Shown piece after piece: positions 1-5,107 of a stretch of 5,107 bases of DNA. A model generated the notes under the pieces. The model was given only the letters and a program-made list of their open reading frames with translations. It had not been told where the DNA came from and searched no databases. Where the stretch lies: the NCBI GenBank assembly GCA_003641555.1, contig QNAT01000115.1, positions 1 to 5,107 of the forward strand. The letters are read 5' to 3'. How positions within the stretch are numbered: position 1 is the first letter of the stretch; every line of letters begins with the position of its first letter. The position numbers were made by a program, and so were the translations under genes. Source of the DNA: Thermotoga sp. Its GTDB lineage: Bacteria > Thermotogota > Thermotogae > B3-G13.

Positions 1-16
1 TAAATAGTTTCAATAA

Positions 17-46
17 TTTACACTTTTTTACACTTCCTGTTAAAAT
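17..46 (+). promoter_or_regulatory. Candidate sigma70-type promoter for the cluster
   Basis: TTTACA at 17-22 (5 of 6 match to TTGACA) and TAAAAT at 41-46 (5 of 6 match to TATAAT) are separated by 18 bases, an acceptable spacing for a housekeeping promoter. Transcription would start near base 53 and give a leader of about 230 bases before dctP. The region is AT-rich, so chance matches are likely. The co-located palindrome and phased repeats make a regulatory role more plausible. No transcript evidence is available. Confidence 0.4.
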
Positions 47-54
47 TCTTAACA
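38..54. promoter_or_regulatory. Palindrome, possible operator over the -10 box
   Basis: TGTTAA at 38-43 and TTAACA at 49-54 are perfect inverted copies around a 5-base spacer (17 bases in all). The left arm overlaps the candidate -10 element at 41-46, where a dimeric repressor would block RNA polymerase. Its size suits a helix-turn-helix dimer of, for example, the GntR, LacI or IclR families, but no regulator gene is present in the window to pair with it. Confidence 0.4.
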
Positions 55-157
55 CTTTTGATGTACTTAGATAACTTTTAACCTCACAAATATCGATTCT
101 TCCGTCGATCCTTATTATGGCACGAAGTTTGCTACTTACCAGATGAGGAGGTATTTC

Positions 158-229
158 ATGCAAAAATATTATGGGGCAAATGGTTTTCTCCAGGCATCTT
201 TGCTTGAGGGGGTGATATTAAGGGAATAA
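158..229 (+). CDS. Possible 23-residue leader peptide ORF
   Basis: This short ORF starts at an ATG placed six bases after a near-perfect Shine-Dalgarno AGGAGG (146-151), one of the strongest ribosome binding sites in the window. The predicted peptide begins MQKYYGANGF and ends LEGVILRE. It has no signal peptide, membrane segment or recognisable domain, and no run of one amino acid as in classical attenuation leaders. The frame is open upstream to base 71, so it could also be the tail of a decayed gene, but the ribosome binding site favours initiation at 158. It lies in the presumed leader of dctP and may be a regulatory upstream ORF or a small protein. Function is unknown. Confidence 0.4.
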   Translation: MQKYYGANGFLQASLLEGVILRE

Positions 230-230
230 C

Positions 231-263
231 ATGAGAACATTTTACAAAATTCGAGTTATCTAA
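231..263 (+). CDS. Possible 10-residue upstream ORF
   Basis: An ATG one base after the stop of the 23-codon ORF is preceded by TAAGGG (219-224), a partial Shine-Dalgarno, at a 6-base spacing. It encodes the decapeptide MRTFYKIRVI and stops at 261-263, eight bases before the dctP ribosome binding site. The chain of two short ORFs each with a ribosome binding site, ending next to the dctP site, could channel ribosomes toward dctP. An ORF this small arises easily by chance, so it is recorded only as a possibility. Confidence 0.15.
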   Translation: MRTFYKIRVI

Positions 264-285
264 ATCTATCGGAGGTGAAAGTGCA

Positions 286-1359
286 ATGTTTAAGAAAATC
301 GGTATTGTGGTTTTGTTGGTATCTCTCATTTTGGGAATGTCTACGATGATGTGGGCATACAAATCCGAGTACAGGATGACCTTGAATGTGGGACCAACAT
401 TCTATTGGGGCATGGGTGCCAAGAAATTTTGCGACCTCGTAAAAGAGAAAACAAATGGTTTGATCAACATCAAACCATATTACGGGAGTTCATTGTTAAA
501 AGGGGCACAGATGACCTCACTGCAGATGGTCTCCATGGGAGTAATCGATTGTGCGTATGAATCCACGATCAATTCAGCTCCTGTTATACCCCAGATGAAC
601 ATCTTTTCTCTACCATTTTTCATCAATAACTTCAAAAATCTTGATAAGATGGAGTATGGTGAAACAGGCAAGGCAATATTCAAAGCGATGGAGAAAAAGG
701 GAGTAATAGGTCTCGCCTGGGCAGAAAATGGATTCAGACAGGTAACGAACAGTGTTAGAGAGATAAAGTCTCCAAAGGATATGAAAGGATTGAGACTCAG
801 AGTCTGTCCTACCCCTATATTCATCGATATATTCAGAAAACTTGGGGCAGATCCTGTAAATATGAACTGGGGAGATGCAGTGACAGCATTCCAACAGGGT
901 ACAGTGGATGGTCAGGAAAATCCTGTCGGCGTTTTACTCCCCGTTAAGATCTATCAATATCATAAATACGTTACATTCTGGAACTATCTCGTTGATCCGG
1001 TTATCGTATACTGGAGCAAGAGAGAATGGAATGCCTTTCCACCAGATATCCAAAAAGCCATAAGGGAAGCGGCAGAAGAATCAGCAAGATTTGAAAAAGC
1101 ACTTTGCAGAGCAGGTCTTGATGGGGATGAGAATACCCCTGGTTCTTCCCTGTATATCTTAAAGCACGAGTTTGAATACACGATGCAACATCCCGATCCT
1201 GTCGGATTCTTAAAGAGTAAAGGGATGAAAGTAACTTTCTTAACCGATGAGGAAAGGCAAACATTCATAGAAGCAACAAAACCTGTCCTTCAAAAATGGA
1301 TTCCTAAGGTTGGAAGAGATCTGTATGAAAAAGCCCTAAAGGATATGGGAAAAGAATAA
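286..1359 (+). CDS. dctP: TRAP transporter solute-binding protein, DctP family
   Basis: This 357-residue protein is the extracytoplasmic binding subunit of a TRAP transporter, which captures a solute, usually an organic anion, and hands it to the DctQM membrane subunits. Residues 1-24 are a signal peptide: basic MFKK, a hydrophobic core, and a likely cleavage after MWA. There is no lipobox cysteine. Family motifs are clear: GFRQVTNSVREIKSP (149-163), KGLRLRV (167-173) and AFQQGTVDGQENP (201-213). By comparison with SiaP-type proteins, R151, R172 and N212 are the expected ligand carboxylate contacts, so a carboxylate ligand is likely. The start follows GGAGGTG (271-277) at an 8-base spacing. 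A stretch at about 275-305 looks longer than in typical DctP proteins. It is the first full gene of the cluster, and a stem-loop separates it from the dehydrogenase genes. The family assignment is firm; the ligand is unknown. Confidence 0.95.
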   Translation: MFKKIGIVVLLVSLILGMSTMMWAYKSEYRMTLNVGPTFYWGMGAKKFCDLVKEKTNGLINIKPYYGSSLLKGAQMTSLQMVSMGVIDCAYESTINSAPVIPQMNIFSLPFFINNFKNLDKMEYGETGKAIFKAMEKKGVIGLAWAENGFRQVTNSVREIKSPKDMKGLRLRVCPTPIFIDIFRKLGADPVNMNWGDAVTAFQQGTVDGQENPVGVLLPVKIYQYHKYVTFWNYLVDPVIVYWSKREWNAFPPDIQKAIREAAEESARFEKALCRAGLDGDENTPGSSLYILKHEFEYTMQHPDPVGFLKSKGMKVTFLTDEERQTFIEATKPVLQKWIPKVGRDLYEKALKDMGKE

Positions 1360-1367
1360 CGATCAAT

Positions 1368-1403
1368 TAAAGGAAGGGGCTTTAATGTCCTTTCCTTTAT
1401 TTT
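1368..1403 (+). terminator. Stem-loop, partial terminator/attenuator after dctP
   Basis: Bases 1368-1380 pair with 1387-1399 in a 13-base-pair stem (11 Watson-Crick and two G-U pairs) around the 6-base loop TTTAAT. A short T-tract, TTTT, follows at 1400-1403. The hairpin begins nine bases after the dctP stop and ends 23 bases before the E1 alpha start. The U-tract is short, so it may terminate only part of the transcripts, or shield the 3' end of a dctP message. Either would raise binding protein over the enzyme and membrane components, as is common where a binding-protein gene leads a transport operon. Confidence 0.65.
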
Positions 1404-1422
1404 ATAATAAGAAGGTGGTAAA

Positions 1423-2403
1423 ATGGACTACTCAAAAGAATTTTTGCAAGGCCTTTATCGTACTATGGTAAGGAGCAGGGCATTCGACTCAAAGGCTGAG
1501 GAGTTATTTCTCGAAGGGAAACTACCAGGTTTTATCCACTTATATATTGGAGAAGAGGCCATCGCAACAGGGGTTATGGCAAATCTTAGAAAAGATGATT
1601 ATATAACGTCTACTCATAGAGGGCATGGGCATATGATCGCAAAGGGGGCAGATATGAAGAAGATGATGGCAGAATTGTATGGAAAGATCACAGGTTATTG
1701 CAGAGGTAAAGGAGGTTCGATGCATATAGCAGATCTTTCTATCGGTGTCCTGGGAGCAAATGGTGAGGTCGCAGGTGGCCTTCCCATAGCGAGCGGTGCG
1801 GGGATGGCGATCAAACTGAAGAAGACAGATCAGGTAGTGGTTGCCTTCTTCGGAGATGGTGCCTCAAACCGTGGAGCATTCCACGAGGCCTTAAATTGGT
1901 GTTCTGTATACAAACTCCCCGTGATCTTTGTTAACGAAAATAATCAATTCGCTTCTACTGAGAGGGTTCAGGAAACGACATCGGTGCAGAATATCTCAGA
2001 TAGAGCGGTGAGTTATAGTATTCCTGGGGTTACTATCGATGGAAACGATGTGAGCGCAGTTTATGAAACAGTAAAATCAGCGGTTGAACGAGCGAGGAAT
2101 GGGGGAGGACCAACCTTGATCGAAGCAAAAACATACAGAATTAAAGGGCACTTCGTTGGAGATCCAACCCTCTACAGAGGTAAAAAAGAGGTCCAGGAGT
2201 ACTGGAAAAGAGAACCTATAGGAAGATTCGAAAAGAAATTAAAAGAGATGGGAATGTTAACAGATAAAGAGAAGGAGAACATTAAAAATGAGGCAGAAAA
2301 AGAGGTAGAAGAAGCAGTAAAGTTTTCAGAAGACAGTCCATTTCCAGAACCAGTATCAGCCCTACAGGACCTCTTTGTAGATGATACAGGATACGGCTAT
2401 TAA
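1423..2403 (+). CDS. 2-oxoacid/acetoin dehydrogenase E1 alpha subunit (AcoA/PdhA-like)
   Basis: This 326-residue protein is the alpha subunit of a thiamine-diphosphate-dependent E1, which decarboxylates or cleaves a carbonyl substrate and passes the acyl unit to lipoyl-E2 in the cytoplasm. The thiamine-diphosphate/Mg motif runs from GDG (144-146) to NN (173-174). Other family marks are HRGHGH (65-70), GGSMH (97-101) and GHFVGDP (242-248) with the conserved active-site histidine H243. The GDGASNRGAFHEALN segment and the GHFVGDP loop, where mitochondrial E1 alpha has a phosphorylated serine, resemble acetoin dehydrogenase and bacterial pyruvate dehydrogenase alpha subunits. Length matches that group. 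The start follows AGGTG (1413-1417) at a 5-base spacing. The C-terminal part (about 255-305) is rich in Lys and Glu and probably helical. The E1 beta gene follows after 13 bases. Acetoin, pyruvate or another 2-oxoacid are all possible substrates. Confidence 0.93.
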   Translation: MDYSKEFLQGLYRTMVRSRAFDSKAEELFLEGKLPGFIHLYIGEEAIATGVMANLRKDDYITSTHRGHGHMIAKGADMKKMMAELYGKITGYCRGKGGSMHIADLSIGVLGANGEVAGGLPIASGAGMAIKLKKTDQVVVAFFGDGASNRGAFHEALNWCSVYKLPVIFVNENNQFASTERVQETTSVQNISDRAVSYSIPGVTIDGNDVSAVYETVKSAVERARNGGGPTLIEAKTYRIKGHFVGDPTLYRGKKEVQEYWKREPIGRFEKKLKEMGMLTDKEKENIKNEAEKEVEEAVKFSEDSPFPEPVSALQDLFVDDTGYGY

Positions 2404-2407
2404 GGAG
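2402..2407 (+). promoter_or_regulatory. Ribosome binding site deciding the E1 beta start
   Basis: AAGGAG overlaps the TAA stop of E1 alpha and sits nine bases before the ATG at 2417. The alternative in-frame ATG at 2381, inside the E1 alpha gene, has no Shine-Dalgarno and would add twelve residues (starting MIQDTAIKE) not expected before the family's conserved N-terminus. The site therefore supports 2417 as the start and suggests translational coupling of the two E1 subunits. Confidence 0.8.
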
Positions 2408-2416
2408 TGTGCAGAT

Positions 2417-3394
2417 ATGAGAGAGATCACATTTTCAGAAGCTCTTGGAGAGGCTATGTACGAAGAGATGACAAGAAATCCTACCATATTCACGTATGGT
2501 GAAGATATAGCGAAACAGGGAGGGATCTTTGGTGCCTATAAGCCCCTCCTGGGAAAATTTTCAGATAGGATCATCGATACACCCATCTCAGAAGAGGTGA
2601 TATTCGGTTCTGCCCTTGGTGCAGCTTTAGCAGGGATGAGGCCAGTAGCAGAATTTCACTTCGCAGACTTCATCTTCACTGGGATGACAGCCGTTACAAA
2701 CCAGATCATGAAGATAAGATACATGACAGGTGGCCAGGCAAAACTACCCCTCGTCTTGAGAGGCCCAGATGGGATCTCGAAATCTGCTGCAGCTCAGCAT
2801 TCGGAATCCATCGAAACGATCTTCATGCATGTACCTGGTATTAAGGTGATCATTCCCTCCACACCTTATGATATGAAGGGATTATTTAAGACTGCTTTGC
2901 GTTCAGATGATCCGGTGATCTGTTTTGAACACAAATTGCTCTACAAGATGAAAGGCCCTGTCCCCGAAGAAGAATATTACATCCCATTCGGAGTGGCAGA
3001 TGTGAAAAGAAAAGGAAAAGATGTAACAGTTGTAACAACATCGAGAATGGTTCACGAATCTCTAAAAGCTGCAGAAGTGCTTTTAAAAGAAGATATAGAT
3101 GTAGAGGTTATAGATTTGAGAACACTCATTCCCCTGGATAAGAAAACGGTCATCGATTCTGTGAAGAAAACTCATCACCTGGTAGTTGCCCATGAAACAT
3201 GGAGAAAAGGGGGATGGGGTGCTGAAGTTGCATCTGTTGTTCAAGAAGAGGCTTTCGATTATCTCGATGCACCCATATTGAGAGTTGGGGCGAGGAATGT
3301 CCATATCCCTTTCAGCCCTCCTCTTCAAGATTTTGTTGTACCAGATCACAAGGATGTAGAAAAAGCAGTTAAAAAAGTATTGGGGGAAGTGTAG
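2417..3394 (+). CDS. 2-oxoacid/acetoin dehydrogenase E1 beta subunit (AcoB/PdhB-like)
   Basis: This 325-residue protein is the beta subunit that completes the E1 heterotetramer with the preceding gene product. It begins with the typical MREITFSEALGEAMYEEM. The transketolase-like pyrimidine-binding domain contains DTPISE (54-59), whose E59 is the conserved glutamate that activates the aminopyrimidine of thiamine diphosphate. RGPDG (115-119) and AAQHSES (125-131) with conserved H128 follow. The C-terminal transketolase domain (about 190-320) includes VEVIDLRTLIPLDKKTV and the family ending around FSPPLQDFVVPD. Length is standard and no key residue is missing. Its TAG stop directly abuts the E2 ATG, with a G-rich stretch (3382-3387) in its last codons as the likely E2 ribosome binding site. 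Substrate specificity is not readable from these motifs. Confidence 0.93.
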   Translation: MREITFSEALGEAMYEEMTRNPTIFTYGEDIAKQGGIFGAYKPLLGKFSDRIIDTPISEEVIFGSALGAALAGMRPVAEFHFADFIFTGMTAVTNQIMKIRYMTGGQAKLPLVLRGPDGISKSAAAQHSESIETIFMHVPGIKVIIPSTPYDMKGLFKTALRSDDPVICFEHKLLYKMKGPVPEEEYYIPFGVADVKRKGKDVTVVTTSRMVHESLKAAEVLLKEDIDVEVIDLRTLIPLDKKTVIDSVKKTHHLVVAHETWRKGGWGAEVASVVQEEAFDYLDAPILRVGARNVHIPFSPPLQDFVVPDHKDVEKAVKKVLGEV

Positions 3395-4582
3395 ATGTTC
3401 TTACTCAAGATGCCAAAATTTGGTCTAAACATGGAATCTGGTTTTATCAATAAATGGTATAAAAAAGAGGGAGATAAGGTAAAAAAGGGAGAAGTACTCG
3501 TGGAGATCGCCTCCGAGAAGATCACCAATGATTTGGAAAGTCCTGTGGATGGATATGTAAAAAAGCTTATGGGAAAAGAAGGTGAGGAGTATAAAGTTGG
3601 AGAGATGATAGCATATATCGCGGAGACGGAAGAAGAACTCGCAAAGGAAGGAAATATACCACCCAAAGAAGTCGAAAAGGCAAGTGCATCTCCTGAAAAG
3701 TCAGTTGAGGAAAAAGAAAAGGTAGAACGAGTAGCAATACTAGTAGAAACGGGCTTTGTAAGGGCTTCGCCCGCAGCGAAGAGATTGGCAAGAGAAAAGG
3801 GAGTAGATATAAAAGAGGTGAGAGGCACAGGCCCAGGCGGAAGGATCGTAGAAAAAGATGTAATGAACTTTGTAAAAGAGAGAAGGCAAACCGTTGAAGA
3901 GGAATTTACAGTAGAGAAGCTCTCCCCTCTCCGGAAGATGATCTCACGAAACCTTGCCAGATCCTACCACGAAGCGGTAGTCATTACAAATGCAACTCGA
4001 ATTGATCTCACAGAGTTTTTTCGAATAAAGAAAGATTGGGAAGTAAGACAAAAGGTTTCTGTGACGGCGATGCTTTTGAAGGTTGTTTCCAGGGTACTTT
4101 CAGAATACTCTTCGTTCAATGCTCATTTCGATGGGGAGAACATAAAGAAGTTCAAGAAGATAAACATAGGAGTAGCCGTAGATACAGAGAGAGGACTTAT
4201 CGTCCCTGTTATCAAAAGAGTAGATGAATTATCAATAAGAGAGATAAGCGCAGCACTCGCAAGAGTATCAAGTTTTGCAAGGAAAGGGAATATCCAAGAG
4301 GCAGACCTTATAGGCTCTGGTTTCACGATAACCAATCTGGGTATGATGCGAACGGAGATCTTCACACCCGCATTAAACGGAAATGAAGTGGCTATCCTGG
4401 GAGTGGGAAGGACTAAAAAGGAATTAAAAGTTGGAGATGAAGTGAATATAATGATAAGGGATATGGCATGGTTTAGCCTTTCTTACGATCACAGGGTGAT
4501 CGATGGTGCATTAGCAGCAAAATTCCTCGGAAGACTTGCCGAGCTTTTAGAAAAACCCGATTGGATAAAAGATGAATTCTAA
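3395..4582 (+). CDS. Dihydrolipoamide acyltransferase (E2) with one lipoyl domain
   Basis: This 395-residue protein is the core of the complex. It carries the acyl group from E1 on a swinging lipoyl arm and transfers it to CoA. Domains in order: a biotinyl-lipoyl domain (about 1-80) with the lipoylation site IASEKITND, lysine K42; a Glu/Lys-rich linker (about 80-120) instead of the common Ala-Pro type; a peripheral-subunit-binding domain (123-160, RASPAAKRLAREKG to GPGGRIVEKDV); and a catalytic core (about 172-395) with GVAVDTERGLIVPVI (259-273), FTITNLG (310-316) and the active site YDHRVIDG, with catalytic H366 and D370. The core is the classical chloramphenicol-acetyltransferase-like fold, not the alpha/beta-hydrolase fold of some proteobacterial AcoC proteins. 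The start abuts the E1 beta stop with no gap, implying coupling. No E3 (lipoamide dehydrogenase) gene is in the window. The acyl group is not determined. Confidence 0.94.
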   Translation: MFLLKMPKFGLNMESGFINKWYKKEGDKVKKGEVLVEIASEKITNDLESPVDGYVKKLMGKEGEEYKVGEMIAYIAETEEELAKEGNIPPKEVEKASASPEKSVEEKEKVERVAILVETGFVRASPAAKRLAREKGVDIKEVRGTGPGGRIVEKDVMNFVKERRQTVEEEFTVEKLSPLRKMISRNLARSYHEAVVITNATRIDLTEFFRIKKDWEVRQKVSVTAMLLKVVSRVLSEYSSFNAHFDGENIKKFKKINIGVAVDTERGLIVPVIKRVDELSIREISAALARVSSFARKGNIQEADLIGSGFTITNLGMMRTEIFTPALNGNEVAILGVGRTKKELKVGDEVNIMIRDMAWFSLSYDHRVIDGALAAKFLGRLAELLEKPDWIKDEF

Positions 4583-4587
4583 AACCT

Positions 4588-4622
4588 GGGAGGATGATAA
4601 TGGAGGAGATAATAATGGAGGA
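4588..4622 (+). repeat. Duplicated ribosome binding/start segment of dctQ
   Basis: ATAATGGAGGA occurs at 4597-4607 and again at 4612-4622, a 15-base period. As a result, ATG at 4600 has GGGAGG (4588-4593) six bases upstream, and ATG at 4615 has GGAGGAG (4602-4608) six bases upstream. Both are in the same frame, as is a third ATG at 4594 that touches the first Shine-Dalgarno and is too close to use it. The gene thus has two well-formed, nested start sites differing by five residues. Confidence 0.7.
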
Positions 4623-5107
4623 AAAGAAAAAATCCTTTAGTGTGGATGAATGGATAGCGGCGATCTTGCTCTTCGTGATGGCTACTATAGCATTTATCAA
4701 CGTTGTAAGTAGATACTTACTACATTTTTCATTTGCTTTCACAGAAGAGATCGGGATCAACTTCTTCGTATGGCTTACTGTCGTTGGGGCAGGAATTGCT
4801 TTTGAAAGAGGTTCTCAACTCGGTATGGTAACCCTGTACAATATCTTTCCGAAGAAACTAAAAAAGACTGCAACAATAATAAGTGCACTTCTGAGTACTT
4901 TTCTCTTCGCTATTGTTGATATCATCTTGATAAAGACGATATACAATGATATGACGTTATTTCACATGCGTTCCAGAGCCTTGAGTATACCAGTGTGGAT
5001 ATACTACAGTGGTGTTGTTATCCTCTCTGTTTTCCTGTTCAAGCGCATATATAATGGATTGGTAAAGACTTTGAAAAAAATCGAAGAAAATAAAAAGGGA
5101 GGGATTA
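4600..5107 (+). CDS. dctQ: TRAP transporter small permease, DctQ family (3' partial)
   Basis: This is the small membrane subunit of a TRAP transporter, which pairs with the large DctM channel subunit. The frame is open to the window edge (169 codons), near the usual full length, so few residues are missing. Four hydrophobic segments lie at about 18-36, 50-68, 91-111 and 131-147. Family landmarks are TEEIGINFFVWLTVVGAGIAFERGSQLG (48-75), of which EE, FVWL and GAGIAF are typical, and RALSIPVWIYY (126-136). The histidine usual in the AHxG-like stretch is replaced by Q73. ATG 4600 is used here; ATG 4615 is an equally well-supported in-frame alternative. The gap to the E2 stop is only 17 bases, so it is co-transcribed with the dehydrogenase genes. 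Separated by them, dctP most likely encodes its binding protein. Confidence 0.9.
   Translation, partial: MEEIIMEEKKKSFSVDEWIAAILLFVMATIAFINVVSRYLLHFSFAFTEEIGINFFVWLTVVGAGIAFERGSQLGMVTLYNIFPKKLKKTATIISALLSTFLFAIVDIILIKTIYNDMTLFHMRSRALSIPVWIYYSGVVILSVFLFKRIYNGLVKTLKKIEENKKGGI
5097..5103 (+). promoter_or_regulatory. Shine-Dalgarno-like site for a gene beyond the window
   Basis: GGGAGGG lies inside the last codons of dctQ, five to ten bases before the window edge, the right place to initiate a gene starting just outside. In TRAP operons dctM normally follows dctQ, so dctM is the expected downstream gene. That identity is inference from family gene order, not seen. Confidence 0.45.

Larger units (their letters stand above)
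17..57 (+). repeat. Three phased TTTACACTT-like direct repeats
   Basis: TTTACACTT occurs exactly at 17-25 and 27-35, and a one-mismatch copy TTAACACTT lies at 49-57. The start-to-start distances are 10 and 22 bases, about one and two helical turns, so all three copies would face the same side of the DNA. This is the geometry expected of binding sites for a cooperatively bound regulator. The repeats overlap the candidate promoter. The regulator is unknown, and AT-rich chance repetition cannot be excluded. Confidence 0.45.

Noticed and set aside
58..285. Riboswitch in the long leader, for example for thiamine diphosphate
   Set aside because: The conserved thiamine-diphosphate riboswitch core (CTGAGA and its partner segments) is not visible, and I recognise no other known riboswitch core. 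Only weak short inverted repeats occur, such as ATCGA/TCGAT at 92-109.
156..362. 68-codon minus-strand ORF over the leader and dctP start
   Set aside because: It overlaps the signal-peptide region of dctP and the short ORFs, and resembles no known protein.
1403..1408. Perfect TATAAT between dctP and E1 alpha, as an internal promoter
   Set aside because: No matching -35 is found at 16-18 bases upstream, and a start about seven bases downstream would cut into the E1 alpha ribosome binding site. It is more likely the AT-rich tail of the hairpin.
2381..2416. Longer E1 beta start at ATG 2381, overlapping E1 alpha
   Set aside because: It has no Shine-Dalgarno and adds residues not expected before the family's conserved N-terminus. 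ATG 2417 has AAGGAG at a good spacing.
3346..3828. 160-codon minus-strand ORF opposite E2
   Set aside because: Its Ser/Phe-rich translation is what the antisense of a Glu/Lys-rich lipoyl-linker region gives. It overlaps a clear E2 gene and matches no family I recognise.
4036..4227. 63-codon plus-strand ORF inside E2
   Set aside because: It is an out-of-frame shadow within the conserved E2 catalytic core, with no ribosome binding site of note and no recognisable family.
1..5107. Mobile elements, CRISPR arrays, tRNA or rRNA genes
   Set aside because: No transposase-like ORF, terminal inverted repeats, regularly spaced repeat array or RNA gene signature was seen. The three full genes and the dctQ fragment are intact and similar in base and codon use.

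Overview
The window holds one co-directional (+ strand) gene cluster from a bacterium. The DNA is moderately AT-rich, arginine codons are mostly AGA/AGG, ATA isoleucine codons are common, and most starts have strong GGAGG-type ribosome binding sites. This style fits anaerobic, often thermophilic lineages such as Thermotogota, Atribacterota or thermophilic Firmicutes. That placement is an inference and is weak, because no phylogenetic marker is present.

Layout: bases 1-285 form an upstream/leader region. It has a possible sigma70-type promoter (TTTACA-N18-TAAAAT), a palindrome across the candidate -10 box, three phased copies of a TTTACACTT-like repeat, and one or two very short ORFs with Shine-Dalgarno sequences. 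Next is dctP (286-1359), the exported solute-binding protein of a TRAP transporter. A stem-loop with a short U-tract (1368-1403) follows it. Then come three tightly packed genes for a 2-oxoacid/acetoin dehydrogenase complex: E1 alpha (1423-2403), E1 beta (2417-3394) and the lipoyl-bearing E2 acyltransferase (3395-4582). The last gene, dctQ (4600 to beyond the window), encodes the TRAP small membrane subunit. A Shine-Dalgarno-like GGGAGGG at the very edge suggests another gene, probably the large permease dctM, starts just outside.

How the genes work together: DctP would capture an organic acid or similar solute outside the membrane and DctQ (with DctM) would import it on an ion gradient. E1/E2, with an E3 not seen here, would oxidatively decarboxylate or cleave it to an acyl-CoA plus reduced cofactor. 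The enzyme genes lie between the binding-protein and membrane-subunit genes of one transporter, so the most economical reading is that the transporter feeds the complex. The substrate (pyruvate, another 2-oxoacid, acetoin or a related carbonyl compound) cannot be read from the sequence alone. Every protein belongs to a known family; what is notable is the arrangement and the upstream regulatory structure.
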